Below, piece by piece: positions 27,086-35,815 of a DNA stretch of 64,000 bases. The DNA comes from Venatoribacter cucullus (lineage in GTDB: Bacteria > Pseudomonadota > Gammaproteobacteria > Pseudomonadales > Oceanobacteraceae): the NCBI RefSeq assembly GCF_016132445.1, contig NZ_CP046056.1, forward strand, positions 868,001 through 932,000. The letters are read 5' to 3'. Both the position numbers and the translations under genes were made by a program. The notes beneath the pieces were generated by a model, which did no database searches, had not been told where the DNA came from, and saw nothing but the letters and a program-made list of their open reading frames with translations. Positions within the stretch are counted from its first letter, which is position 1. Every line of letters begins with the position of its first letter.

Positions 27086-27116
27086 TTGACCTTATAGCGA
27101 CTATATAGTTTTAAAT
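27086..27116 (+). promoter_or_regulatory. MerR-type promoter and operator of the cation transporter gene
   Basis: TTGACC (27086-27091) and TTAAAT (27111-27116) are separated by 19 bases, the long spacer typical of MerR-activated promoters. The dyad TATAG-CGA-CTATA is centred near 27099 in the spacer. Binding by the divergent CadR-like protein is inferred. Confidence 0.8.
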
Positions 27117-27149
27117 GAAAACCCGATCACATTCAAGTGGAGTCATATC

Positions 27150-28046
27150 ATGAGTAAAAACTGCGGAGGCCCCTGTGGCGACCATGCAAGGCCTGCGGCG
27201 GATACCGATATGCAGGCCTCCTCCGATGCGTCGGGGGAATGGGTCAGTGTTTATGCCGTGCCGAAGATGGACTGTCCATCAGAAGAGCGCATGATTCGCC
27301 TGGCCCTGAACGGCGTTGAGGGGATTCGGGCACTGTCCTTCGACTTGTCGAACCGCCGGTTGAAGGTCGTGCATGACGGTGAGGTCGAGCCCGTCACCGC
27401 GAAGCTGAAGACCTTGGGGCTAGGCGCCTCGCTTCAGGAAACCGTCGCTGCAAATCCGGAGACCATCAAGGCCGCCGAGTTTTCGGCAGCTTCTGCTAAG
27501 CAAGAATCCGGGACCCTGCGCTGGTTGCTCGGCATCAATGCACTTCTGTTCGTGGTGGAAATGACTGCCGGTCTGATGGCTCAGTCAACTGGCCTCATTG
27601 CAGAGTCCCTGGACAATTTTGCTGATGCGGCAGTGTACGGACTCGCTCTTTATGCGGTTGGGCATAGCGTGAAAAGGCAGGTCCGTGTTGCGCACGTTGC
27701 TGGTGTGGTCCAACTGGTTTTGGCTGTTGGCGTACTCGTAGAGGTGGTGAGACGCTTTGTATTCGGTAGTGAGCCTGAATCGCTGGTGATGATGGCTATC
27801 GCATTCGTCGCATTGATTGCCAATACCGCCTGTCTGCTGATGGTATCCAAACATCGAGGGGGCGGAGCTCATATGAAGGCTAGCTGGATATTTTCGGCCA
27901 ACGACGTGGTGATCAACCTGGGGGTCATCACCGCCGGCGCCCTGGTCGCGTGGACCGGGTCCAATTATCCGGATCTGATTATCGGTACCATCGCGGGGGT
28001 CATTGTACTTAACGGTGCCAGACGCATTTTGGCGTTGAAGGGTTAA
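27150..28046 (+). CDS. Cation transporter (CDF family) with N-terminal metal-binding-like domain
   Basis: The 298-residue protein has a Cys-rich start (CGGPCGD), a domain at about residues 30-95 shaped like a heavy-metal-associated domain with MDCPSEE in place of the usual CxxC, and a CDF-type membrane part with six hydrophobic segments and the metal-site segment AESLDNFADAAVYG. It should export a divalent metal such as Cd, Zn or Pb with proton exchange. It corresponds to orf1 of ISPpu12 as I recall it. lspA follows after three bases. Confidence 0.87.
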   Translation: MSKNCGGPCGDHARPAADTDMQASSDASGEWVSVYAVPKMDCPSEERMIRLALNGVEGIRALSFDLSNRRLKVVHDGEVEPVTAKLKTLGLGASLQETVAANPETIKAAEFSAASAKQESGTLRWLLGINALLFVVEMTAGLMAQSTGLIAESLDNFADAAVYGLALYAVGHSVKRQVRVAHVAGVVQLVLAVGVLVEVVRRFVFGSEPESLVMMAIAFVALIANTACLLMVSKHRGGGAHMKASWIFSANDVVINLGVITAGALVAWTGSNYPDLIIGTIAGVIVLNGARRILALKG

Positions 28047-28049
28047 ATA

Positions 28050-28562
28050 ATGCTCATTATTGGCAAAAAGCTCTCGCCGTATGCCCTATTGTCCATATCG
28101 GGCCTGCTGGCAGCGTCTGATCAGGCTGTAAAGTGGCTGGTGCAGCAATCAATGGCCTATGGCGAGTATGTTTCGGTGACCCCGTTCTTTAACTGGGTGC
28201 ACCTATGGAACACCGGTGCCGCATTCAGTCTTTTTGCGAATGGTGGAGGCTGGCAGCGCTACTTTTTTATCGGAATCGCGGTAGTGGTCTCGATTTTTCT
28301 GATCAACCTGATCCTTGAAAATCGTCATAAAGGAGAAGCCATCGCTTACAGTCTTATCCTCGGTGGCGCCATGGGCAACCTGATTGACCGGGTCTTTCGC
28401 GGCTATGTTGTGGATTCCTTTGATTTCTATTGGCGAGACTGGCATTGGCCGGCCTTCAACCTGGCTGATATTGCAATTGTCCTCGGTGCCTTACTTTTCG
28501 TTTCCAGCAGCTTGTTGGGTAAAAAAGCAAACACCAATGCCGAGCCGGATGGATCTGACTGA
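28050..28562 (+). CDS. lspA: Lipoprotein signal peptidase (SPase II), mobile copy
   Basis: The 170-residue membrane protease has four hydrophobic segments and the catalytic Asp motifs GNLIDRV and FNLADIAI. It cleaves prolipoprotein signal peptides. This is a mobile extra copy linked to the metal transporter, as in pbr/cad operons where a PbrC-type lspA accompanies metal genes; its specific role there is debated. The chromosomal lspA is not in the window. Confidence 0.93.
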   Translation: MLIIGKKLSPYALLSISGLLAASDQAVKWLVQQSMAYGEYVSVTPFFNWVHLWNTGAAFSLFANGGGWQRYFFIGIAVVVSIFLINLILENRHKGEAIAYSLILGGAMGNLIDRVFRGYVVDSFDFYWRDWHWPAFNLADIAIVLGALLFVSSSLLGKKANTNAEPDGSD

Positions 28563-28583
28563 CACCTACGCCTATACAACACC

Positions 28584-29873
28584 ATGACCGAACGTCCCGA
28601 CAACATCCTTCACCTGCCGCAATACCAAGTACTGGGCTGCAAATCAACCGACGACGAAATGCACTTTCAGGTGGACGTGCCCGATCCCATCGCCTGCGAG
28701 GAATGCGGCGTGCAGGGTGAGTTCGTACGGTTCGGCAAGCGTGACGTTCCCTATCGTGATCTGCCCATCCACGGCAAGCGGGTCACTCTCTGGGTGGTCC
28801 GCCGCCGATACACCTGCCGGGCCTGCAAGACAACATTCAGGCCCCAGCTACCGGAGATGGTGGACGGATTCCGTATGACACTGCGGCTGCATGAGTACGT
28901 GGAGAAGGAATCCTTCAACCACCCCTACACCTTTGTGGCGGCACAGACCGGCCTGGACGAGAAGACGGTGCGCGACATCTTCAACGCCCGCGCCGAGTTC
29001 CTGGGGCGCTGGCACCGCTTCGAGACGCCCCGCATCCTGGGCATTGACGAGCTATACCTGAACAAGCGCTACCGCTGCATTCTGACCAACATTGAGGAGC
29101 GAACCCTGCTCGACCTGCTGGCCACCCGCCGCCAGGACGTGGTGACCAACTACCTGATGAAGCTGAAAGACCGGCAGAAGGTCGAGATCGTCAGCATGGA
29201 CATGTGGAACCCCTACCGGGCAGCGGTCAAGGCTGTGCTGCCCCAGGCCCGTATCGTGGTCGATAAGTTCCATGTGGTGCGCATGGCCAACGATGCCCTA
29301 GAGAGAGTGCGCAAGGGCCTCAGAAAGGAGCTGAAACCGTCCCAGAGCCGGACTCTCAAGGGAGACCGGAAAATCCTGCTGAAACGCGCTCACGAAGTCT
29401 CAGACCGGGAGCGCCTCATCATGGAGACCTGGACAGGCGCGTTCCCGCAACTGCTGGCCGCCTACGAGCACAAGGAGCGCTTCTACGGCATCTGGGACGC
29501 CACCACACGGCTCCAGGCAGAAGCCGCCCTGGACGAGTGGATAGCCACCATCCCGAAGGGCCAAAAGGAAGTCTGGAGCGATCTGGTCAGGGCAGTGGGA
29601 AACTGGCGCGAAGAGACCATGACCTACTTCGAGACGGACATGCCCGTCACCAACGCTTACACGGAGTCCATCAACCGACTGGCCAAGGACAAGAACCGTG
29701 AAGGGCGCGGTTACTCCTTCGAGGTGATGCGGGCACGAATGCTCTACACCACGAAGCACAAGAAGAAGGCACCGACTGCGAAGGTCTCTCCTTTCTACAA
29801 GAAAACCATCGGTTACGGACTGCCGGACTTCGCAGAGGAACTCAACTACGGAGTCGATCTATCAACCATCTGA
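28584..29873 (+). CDS. tnpA: ISL3-family transposase
   Basis: The 429-residue protein has an N-terminal Cys-rich zinc-finger-like region (CEECGVQGEFVRFG, then RRYTCRACKTTFRP) and the ISL3 DDE core. GIDELY contains the first Asp and EIVSMDMWNPYR and VVDKFHVV follow, with the last Glu in AYTESINRLAK. The length is normal and no frameshift is seen, so the transposase is probably active. It is the last gene before the right inverted repeat. Confidence 0.93.
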   Translation: MTERPDNILHLPQYQVLGCKSTDDEMHFQVDVPDPIACEECGVQGEFVRFGKRDVPYRDLPIHGKRVTLWVVRRRYTCRACKTTFRPQLPEMVDGFRMTLRLHEYVEKESFNHPYTFVAAQTGLDEKTVRDIFNARAEFLGRWHRFETPRILGIDELYLNKRYRCILTNIEERTLLDLLATRRQDVVTNYLMKLKDRQKVEIVSMDMWNPYRAAVKAVLPQARIVVDKFHVVRMANDALERVRKGLRKELKPSQSRTLKGDRKILLKRAHEVSDRERLIMETWTGAFPQLLAAYEHKERFYGIWDATTRLQAEAALDEWIATIPKGQKEVWSDLVRAVGNWREETMTYFETDMPVTNAYTESINRLAKDKNREGRGYSFEVMRARMLYTTKHKKKAPTAKVSPFYKKTIGYGLPDFAEELNYGVDLSTI

Positions 29874-29907
29874 GGGTGGTATCAGATTGATGGGGTGAAG
29901 GTGCCCC

Positions 29908-29931
29908 ATCAACCATTAAATCCGTATACCC
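29908..29931 (-). repeat. Right inverted repeat of the ISL3-family element
   Basis: The 24-base right end reads inward on the minus strand as GGGTATACGGATT to TGGTTGAT. A hairpin (GATGGGG / CCCCATC) between the transposase stop and the repeat may terminate transcription. Confidence 0.93.
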
Positions 29932-29983
29932 GTTTTAAATAATCACCCGTTTTGATCTCATCTTCCACAATCAGTAATCGCAT
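29932..29983 (-). pseudogene. N-terminal remnant of a copR response-regulator gene
   Basis: Read on the minus strand from ATG 29983, which follows AGGAAAGG, the first 17 codons give [17 protein letters not shown], the start of a CopR/CusR-type OmpR regulator. The next base belongs to the ISL3-family inverted repeat. The gene was divergent to copA, the classical arrangement, and has been cut away by the element. The two other copR genes in the window begin with nearly the same residues. Confidence 0.85.
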
Positions 29984-30051
29984 AGCCTTTCCTGTAAATA
30001 AGGGTTACTTATAGCTTGCAATAAACAGACTGTCAGCTCGATGATAACAAG

Positions 30052-30067
30052 ATTACAATTTTGTCAT
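30052..30067 (+). promoter_or_regulatory. CopR-box-like operator before copA
   Basis: ATTACAATTTTGTCAT is an imperfect dyad of the cop/cus-box type, followed 13 bases later by a second GTCATGT. TATAAAT at 30091-30097 is a plausible -10 element about 40 bases downstream. Matching sites occur at 38270, 38339 and 41248 (opposite strand). Confidence 0.78.
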
Positions 30068-30138
30068 GTCAGAGTCATGTTGCAGACAGCTATAAATAGC
30101 TACGCTAGATGAAATAAATAAGCTCAAGGGTTATATAA

Positions 30139-31923
30139 ATGGATGATAACAAGTTCAAATTACCAGCTTCTATCTCGCGGCGCCGCTTTGTACAAGGTCT
30201 TGCCGTCGGAGGCGTTATAGCGAGTTTCCCGCATGTTGTTCGCGCCGGTAGCTCTTTTAAAGACAATGCCGCGACAGGTTCTGCACCAGAATTAAGCGGC
30301 AAAGTTATCGAGCTAACTATTGCTGAGTCCTTAGTCAATTTTACCGGTGTAGTACGTACAGCAACCACCATTAATGGCTCTATTCCGGCACCAACGCTGC
30401 GCTTACGCGAAGGCGATGAGGTGACGATTAAAGTGACCAATACCTTATCGGTGCCTAGCTCTATTCACTGGCATGGCATTATTTTACCTTATCAAATGGA
30501 TGGGGTACCAGGCTTAAGCTTTAAGGGCATTATGCCCGGTGAAACCTTTGTCTATAAGTTTAAACTGCAGCAAAGCGGTACTTACTGGTATCACTCTCAT
30601 AGTGGCTTCCAAGAAATGACTGGCATGTACGGTGCACTAATCATCGAGCCTAGAGAGCAAGATATCATCGTTGCTGATAGGGAGTATGTGGTACAGCTTT
30701 CAGACTGGACCGATGATGACCCGATGAAAGTATTTAGTAAACTAAAAGTGCAAGGTGATATCTACAATTATAATCAACCAACAGTACGAGATTTTTTCCG
30801 AGACCTGTCAGAAAAAGGGCTTAGTTCAGCATTATCAAAACGTAAAATGTGGCAAGAAATGCGCATGAGCCCGACAGACTTGGGAGATGTGTCAAGCGCT
30901 GTACTAACCTACTTATTTAACGGCAGCACACCGCTGGCCAATTGGCGAGGCCTGTTTAAAAAAGGCGAAAAAGTTCGCTTGCGCTTTATTAATGGCGCCA
31001 GCAATACCTTCTTCGATGTCCGTATCCCGGAACTGCAAATGACCGTAGTACAGTCAGATGGCCAAAATGTCCATCCAGTAACCGTTGATGAATTCCGATT
31101 TGGCCCGGGTGAAACCTATGATGTACTGGTCACACCGCAATCTGATGCTTATACCATTTTCGCCCAGACCATAGAACGCACCGGTTATGCTCGAGGCACC
31201 CTAGCGGTAGCCGACAATATTAATGCACCCGTACCGGCAGTCGATCCAGTAGAGTGGTTAGCGATGGCCGACATGATGGGCAATATGTCCCATGGCGGTT
31301 CAATGACAGAGGGCGCTATGGATCATAGCCAACATGGCGCAGCTATGCCGATGGATTTAAGTCAGCATGCAGGGCCGGCCGCTGCTTATGCTAAAGCCAG
31401 CACGCAAGTGCGCCATGCCAGTACTGAATATGGCCCTTCGGTTGATATGCGGGTAGATACGCCAAGAACTAACTTGGACGATCCGGGCATTGGTTTACGC
31501 AATAATGGCCGAAAGGTGCTGACGTTATCCGATTTACACTCACTAGAAGGTGTTATTGAACCACAGCGTCCTGAAGCTGAAATTGAATTGCACCTAACTG
31601 GCAATATGGAACGCTATAGCTGGTCAATTGATGGTTTAGAGTTTGGCCAAAGTACACCTGTGCATATGAAGTTACATCAGTGCGTTAGGGTGATTTTACA
31701 TAATGACACCATGATGACTCACCCTATGCATTTGCATGGAATGTGGAGTGATTTAGAAAGTGAAAGTGGTGAAGTCCAAGTCAGACGCCATACTATTCCG
31801 GTGCAACCTGCTCAGCGAATTAGTTTTTTAACAACGCCGCATGATGTAGGACGGTGGGCCTGGCATTGTCATCTGTTATTTCATATGGATGCAGGTATGT
31901 TTAGAGAAGTGGTGGTGTCATGA
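30139..31923 (+). CDS. copA: Multicopper oxidase, copper resistance protein CopA
   Basis: The 594-residue periplasmic oxidase converts Cu(I) to the less toxic Cu(II) and binds copper. A Tat signal (SRRRFVQG, residues 13-20) indicates folded export. Copper ligands are visible: HWH at 110-112, HSH at 152-154, HPMHLH at 528-533 and HCH at 576-578. A Met/His-rich insert (about 375-415) is typical of CopA-type oxidases. The stop overlaps copB by 4 bases. This is not the P-type ATPase also called CopA. Confidence 0.95.
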   Translation: MDDNKFKLPASISRRRFVQGLAVGGVIASFPHVVRAGSSFKDNAATGSAPELSGKVIELTIAESLVNFTGVVRTATTINGSIPAPTLRLREGDEVTIKVTNTLSVPSSIHWHGIILPYQMDGVPGLSFKGIMPGETFVYKFKLQQSGTYWYHSHSGFQEMTGMYGALIIEPREQDIIVADREYVVQLSDWTDDDPMKVFSKLKVQGDIYNYNQPTVRDFFRDLSEKGLSSALSKRKMWQEMRMSPTDLGDVSSAVLTYLFNGSTPLANWRGLFKKGEKVRLRFINGASNTFFDVRIPELQMTVVQSDGQNVHPVTVDEFRFGPGETYDVLVTPQSDAYTIFAQTIERTGYARGTLAVADNINAPVPAVDPVEWLAMADMMGNMSHGGSMTEGAMDHSQHGAAMPMDLSQHAGPAAAYAKASTQVRHASTEYGPSVDMRVDTPRTNLDDPGIGLRNNGRKVLTLSDLHSLEGVIEPQRPEAEIELHLTGNMERYSWSIDGLEFGQSTPVHMKLHQCVRVILHNDTMMTHPMHLHGMWSDLESESGEVQVRRHTIPVQPAQRISFLTTPHDVGRWAWHCHLLFHMDAGMFREVVVS

Positions 31924-33062
31924 AAATAACAAAATTAGTCAGTAGCGCGCCGGTGATTGCGTTAACAGCGAGTTTATTGCTAGTAAATGCTGGGGTGATG
32001 GCAGACAGCCAAATGGACCATAGCGAAATGGATCATAGCAAGATGAAGCATGGTGATAAGGCGATGGACCACAGCGCAATGGATCATAGCAAGATGAAGC
32101 ATGGTGATACGGCAATGGACCACAGCGAAATGGATCATAGCAAGATGAACCATGATGATAAGGCGATGGACCACAGCGCAATGGAACATAGCAAGATGAA
32201 GCATGACGATAAGGCGATGGACCACAGCCAGATGGACCATAGCAAGATGAACCATGGCGATAAGGTAATGGACCACAGCCAGATGGATCATAGCAAGATG
32301 AACCATGGCGATATGAAAACGCAGGGCGGAAAAGCGCCTGCAGATGCCCGAGATCCTCATGCTTATTCTGGCGGTTATACCTTAGCCGACGGGCCTTATG
32401 CTATAGGCGGCGGTCGCCAGTTAATATTGGCTGATGAACACCGTTTTTACGCAATTAGAGCAGATGAGTTGGAGCACCAGTTCGCTACGGATAGCTTAGC
32501 ATTTGAATTACAAGGCTGGTATGGCACTACTTTTAATCGACTAGCAATAAAGCTGGAAGGTGAGGTAAGCGATGGTAAGTTAGAGGAAAGCCAAACCGAT
32601 TTGCTATGGAGCCGTGCGGTTTATACGTTTTGGGATGCCCAGCTCGGAGCCCGGTTTGATACCTACACGGAAGGGGAAAGTCGGCAGTGGTTGGCATTGG
32701 GTGTCCAAGGCTTAGCGCCGTATTGGTTTGAGGTCGATGTAACTGCCTATTTAGGCAACTCTGGGCGGACAGCCATAGCAGCAGAAGCTGAATATGAATT
32801 GCTATTCACGCAACGTTTAATCTTACAAAGCACAGTGGGATTAACTGCTTATGGTAAAGACGATGCCATTAATGGTATCGGAAAAGGCTTAGCGTCTTTA
32901 AATGCTGGAATGCGTTTACGTTATGAGTTCTCACGCCAGTTTGCGCCTTATATCGGTGTTGAGTGGATGGCTAAGTATGGCAATAGCGCTGACTTTGCCC
33001 GAGCGAATAATGAAGCGACTGATACTACGAGTGTGGTCGCGGGTGTGCGGTTCTGGTTTTAA
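31920..33062 (+). CDS. copB: Copper resistance outer-membrane protein CopB
   Basis: The 380-residue protein has a signal peptide (about 1-28), then six tandem 17-residue Met/His/Asp-rich repeats of the MDHSxMDHSKMKHGDKA type (residues 32-133), then a CopB beta-barrel domain ending in a terminal Phe (VRFWF), typical of outer-membrane proteins. The repeats bind copper; the barrel sits in the outer membrane. It is coupled to copA by an ATGA overlap. Confidence 0.93.
   Translation: MKITKLVSSAPVIALTASLLLVNAGVMADSQMDHSEMDHSKMKHGDKAMDHSAMDHSKMKHGDTAMDHSEMDHSKMNHDDKAMDHSAMEHSKMKHDDKAMDHSQMDHSKMNHGDKVMDHSQMDHSKMNHGDMKTQGGKAPADARDPHAYSGGYTLADGPYAIGGGRQLILADEHRFYAIRADELEHQFATDSLAFELQGWYGTTFNRLAIKLEGEVSDGKLEESQTDLLWSRAVYTFWDAQLGARFDTYTEGESRQWLALGVQGLAPYWFEVDVTAYLGNSGRTAIAAEAEYELLFTQRLILQSTVGLTAYGKDDAINGIGKGLASLNAGMRLRYEFSRQFAPYIGVEWMAKYGNSADFARANNEATDTTSVVAGVRFWF
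32013..32318 (+). repeat. Six 51-bp tandem repeats inside copB
   Basis: Exactly six 51-base units, each encoding 17 residues, run from 32013 to 32318 with a few substitutions per unit. The array adds metal ligands and can gain or lose units by slippage without changing frame. Confidence 0.9.
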
Positions 33063-33079
33063 TAATTAAGGTGATAAAA

Positions 33080-33490
33080 ATGAATATATTAAAAATATTA
33101 AAAATAGTGAGTACTATAGCTGTTTTATTAATGGCGACTACGGTGTCTGCACATATTGATTTAACTGAGACAGTACCAGCAGATGAGGCGATGTTAATGC
33201 AAAGCCCTGCAACGTTAAAGCTGACATTCAGTGCCCCAGTACGGATGATGAAATTAAGCTTAATTGATGCAGAGAAAAAAGCGGTTAAATTTGGTTTTGC
33301 GGCTTCAGCTACAGCCGCCTCAGAATTTGAGTGGCCACTGCCAACCCTTAAAGAGGGCGAGTATCAGGTGAGTTGGATTGTTATGGGCCAAGATGGCCAT
33401 AAAATGACCGGTGATTATAGTTTTATGCTCCATGGCGATATGAAGATGGAAGCAAAACAGCCATCTAGTCACAATTCACATTCTCATTAG
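33080..33490 (+). CDS. copC: Periplasmic copper-binding protein CopC
   Basis: The 136-residue protein has a signal peptide cleaved after VSA, leaving an N-terminal His (HIDLTETVPAD), which is the N-terminal Cu(II) ligand in CopC proteins. The FSAPVRMMKLSL and GQDGHKMTGDYSFML segments match the CopC beta-sandwich. A His-rich C-terminus (SSHNSHSH) adds ligands. ATG 33080 follows AAGGTGAT; an earlier GTG is less suitable. It probably passes copper to CopD. Confidence 0.92.
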   Translation: MNILKILKIVSTIAVLLMATTVSAHIDLTETVPADEAMLMQSPATLKLTFSAPVRMMKLSLIDAEKKAVKFGFAASATAASEFEWPLPTLKEGEYQVSWIVMGQDGHKMTGDYSFMLHGDMKMEAKQPSSHNSHSH

Positions 33491-33504
33491 TAGAAGGTAA
33501 CTTA

Positions 33505-34407
33505 GTGATGGTTGGCAATTGGGAGTTAATGCTATTACTAACAAAGTTTGCCACTTATGCTGCAGTCAGCAGTTGTGTCGGCAGCATATTAATGCAAACT
33601 TTACGATCAAAGCAATTAAGGACTACTGATACTAAGCTGGAGGCTTTTGATGTTTGGCTTAGCCGTTGGTTTTTAAAATGGGCGGGCTTAGGCCTAGTAA
33701 TATCACTGTTACAATTGCCAATTCAAGCCGGTGCTATGGCTGAAAATGGCTTAGCAGGCATGTTTGACCCCTTAATGCTTAGTATCATGTGGCAATCAGC
33801 AGTGGGTAGCCAAGTCAGTTTCATTGTTGTCGGTTTTACGCTGTTGTTACTTAGTGAGTGGGGGATAAACAAGCTGGCAAGGTTTAAAACCATACTAAGA
33901 ATAGTCACAGTGACTGGGTTTATTCTGCTAGCAATTAGCTTTACTTTTACGGGCCATACGGTAGAGCTCAATACGGTGTTTAAAGGCTTGTTAATGTTGC
34001 ATATACTTGCCATGGCAGCTTGGGCTGGTTCTCTGTGGCCCTTACATCAAAGTTGTAAAGCGTTGCCAGCTGATAGTTTAGTGACATTAATGGAAAACTT
34101 TGGCAAGGTAGCGGTGTTTTTTGTATCCATATTAATCGCTTGTGGTGTGCTATTACTACTGCAGCTTGTAGAGCCTATTAGCAATTTATTCACTACCAAT
34201 TATGGTCAGTTATTGATGTTAAAGCTGATATTTGTCAGTGGTATGTTGCTGTTAGCAGCTTGGCATAAACTTAAACTTGTTGCTGAGTTGGCGCAGCATA
34301 AAAATGCCCAACCGCTGCGGCTGTCAATTTTAATTGAAACGCTATTGGTGGTCTCAGTATTAGTGACGACTAGCGTGTTTACGACACTTGTTGGGCCACA
34401 AAGTTAA
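33505..34407 (+). CDS. copD: Copper resistance inner-membrane protein CopD
   Basis: The 300-residue protein has about eight membrane segments and matches the CopD family, with conserved TGHTVE and LHILAMAAWAGSLWP segments carrying His residues in the membrane. It is thought to bring copper across the inner membrane with CopC. The start is GTG 33505 or ATG 33508, both after AGAAGG. It is the last gene of copABCD; the IS256-family copy begins 31 bases downstream. Confidence 0.9.
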   Translation: MMVGNWELMLLLTKFATYAAVSSCVGSILMQTLRSKQLRTTDTKLEAFDVWLSRWFLKWAGLGLVISLLQLPIQAGAMAENGLAGMFDPLMLSIMWQSAVGSQVSFIVVGFTLLLLSEWGINKLARFKTILRIVTVTGFILLAISFTFTGHTVELNTVFKGLLMLHILAMAAWAGSLWPLHQSCKALPADSLVTLMENFGKVAVFFVSILIACGVLLLLQLVEPISNLFTTNYGQLLMLKLIFVSGMLLLAAWHKLKLVAELAQHKNAQPLRLSILIETLLVVSVLVTTSVFTTLVGPQS

Positions 34408-34438
34408 TCTTAGCTTTATTTGTTATTAAGACTTATTT

Positions 34439-35763
34439 GAGCCTGTAAACCAAATTGTGTAACTGCCCATGACTGAGTAACCTTTTTAAAAGGATGCCAT
34501 CGTGGGTATGCAATTGAACCAAGAGAAACTCAAAGCCATGGCCGCCGAGTTGGCCAAAGACATTAAGTCTGAAAAAGATCTCGGAGCTCTTACTCAACAG
34601 TTGATCAAAATGACTGTTGAAACCGCCCACAATGCCGAACTGGACGAGCACCTAGGATACGAGAAAATGCTCCTGAAGGCCGTGGCACTGGCAATAGCCG
34701 TAACGGCTATTCAGCCAAGCGCCTGAAAGGGCAGCACGGCGAAGTATCGATACAGGCTCCGCGAGACCGGAACGGTTCCTTCGAACCTCAATTCGTCCGT
34801 AAAGGCCAGTCCCGTCTGACCCAGATGGATGACCAAATCCTCGCACTTTACGCCAAGGGTCTGAGCACCCGGGATATCGTGGATGCCTTCAAGGAAATGT
34901 ATGACGCGGATATATCGGCCACGCTCGTCTCTAAGGTGACAGAGCGAGTTATCGAGCAGGTTCACGAGTGGCAGAACCGCCCGCTGGATCCGATCTATCC
35001 CATCGTCTATCTGGACTGCATTGTTCTGAAAATTCGACAGGATAAACGCGTCATCAACAAATCCCTGTACCTGGCTCTGGCTATCAACATGGAAGGCCAG
35101 AAGGAGCTTCTTGGCCTTTGGCTGGCTGAAACGGAAGGCGTGAAGTTCTGGCTATCGGTACTGACGGAACTGAAAAACCGTGGTCTGGAGGACATCCTTA
35201 TCGCCTGTGTGGACGGCCTGAAAGGGTTCCCGGATGCGATTGCTGCAGAGTATCCGCAGACCCAGATACAGCTGTGTATTGTGCACATGGTTCGCAACTC
35301 GCTGCGCTACGTGTCCTGGAAGGACTACAAGGCCGTGACGGCCGATCTGAAGCAGATCTACCAGTCTGCCACCGAACGTGAAGCCCGGCAGGCGCTGGAT
35401 GCCTTTGGCTAACGCTGGGACAGCCAATACCCGCAGATCTCTCGATCCTGGAACAGCCACTGGGACAATCTGATTACGCTGTTCGAATACCCTCCGGCGA
35501 TTCGGAAGGTGATCTACACCACTAATGCCATCGAGTCGCTGAACAGTGTGATTCGTAAAGCGACCAAGCGCAGAAAGTTATTCCCTAGCGATGACTCGGC
35601 ACTGAAGGTGGCTTTTCTGGCGATCCAGCAGGCTTCGAAGAAATGGACCATGCCGCTCCGTGATTGGAGGCCGGCATTGAATCGTTTTATTATCGAATTT
35701 GGTGACCGCCTGAACGGTCACCTGTAATGGGGTGGGCAGTTACACAGATTTATTTACAGGCTC
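34439..35763 (+). mobile_element. IS256-family insertion sequence (decayed)
   Basis: A 1,325-base element is bounded by imperfect inverted repeats of about 31 bases that begin GAGCCTGTAAA and end TGTGTAACTGCCCA. It contains a single IS256-family transposase gene that is broken. The flanks (ACTTATTT left, GTAAAGAA right) show no target duplication. It sits between copD and the convergent copper ATPase gene. Confidence 0.88.
34502..35727 (+). pseudogene. IS256-family transposase with frameshift and nonsense codon
   Basis: The intact protein would be about 408 residues. The N-terminal part (34502 to about 34667) is in a different frame from the rest; the likely cause is loss of one A in the run at 34664-34667, after HLGYEK. 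The core then reads through GQSRLTQMDDQILALYAKG, ending at an in-frame TAA at 35410-35412 in ALDAFG. The reading resumes in the same frame with RWDSQYPQIS and TTNAIESLNS. It should be inactive. Confidence 0.9.
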
Positions 35764-35815
35764 GTAAAGAACAGGCTGTTCTATCGTGGGGGGATTACCC
35801 CTCGACGTATCCAGC

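Larger units (their letters stand above)
26560..29931. mobile_element. ISL3-family element, ISPpu12-like, with metal-resistance cargo
   Basis: The element is 3,372 bases long, bounded by 24-base inverted repeats matching at 21 positions. It carries a MerR-type regulator, a cation transporter, lspA and an ISL3 transposase. From memory, ISPpu12 of Pseudomonas putida plasmid pWW0 has the same cargo and the same length. No 8-base target duplication is visible: the left flank is TTAATTTT and the right flank GTTTTAAA. It cuts a copR gene at its right end. Confidence 0.93.

Noticed and set aside
32013-32318. The copB repeat array as a CRISPR or other non-coding array
   Set aside because: The 51-base units are contiguous, have no spacers and encode an in-frame protein repeat.
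31939-32360. Long minus-strand frames opposite the copB repeats
   Set aside because: They arise from the 51-base repeat, which keeps several frames open; no ribosome-binding site or domain supports them.
34439-35763. Programmed frameshifting in the IS256-family transposase
   Set aside because: IS256 transposases are single-frame proteins; a lost A plus an in-frame TAA point to decay.
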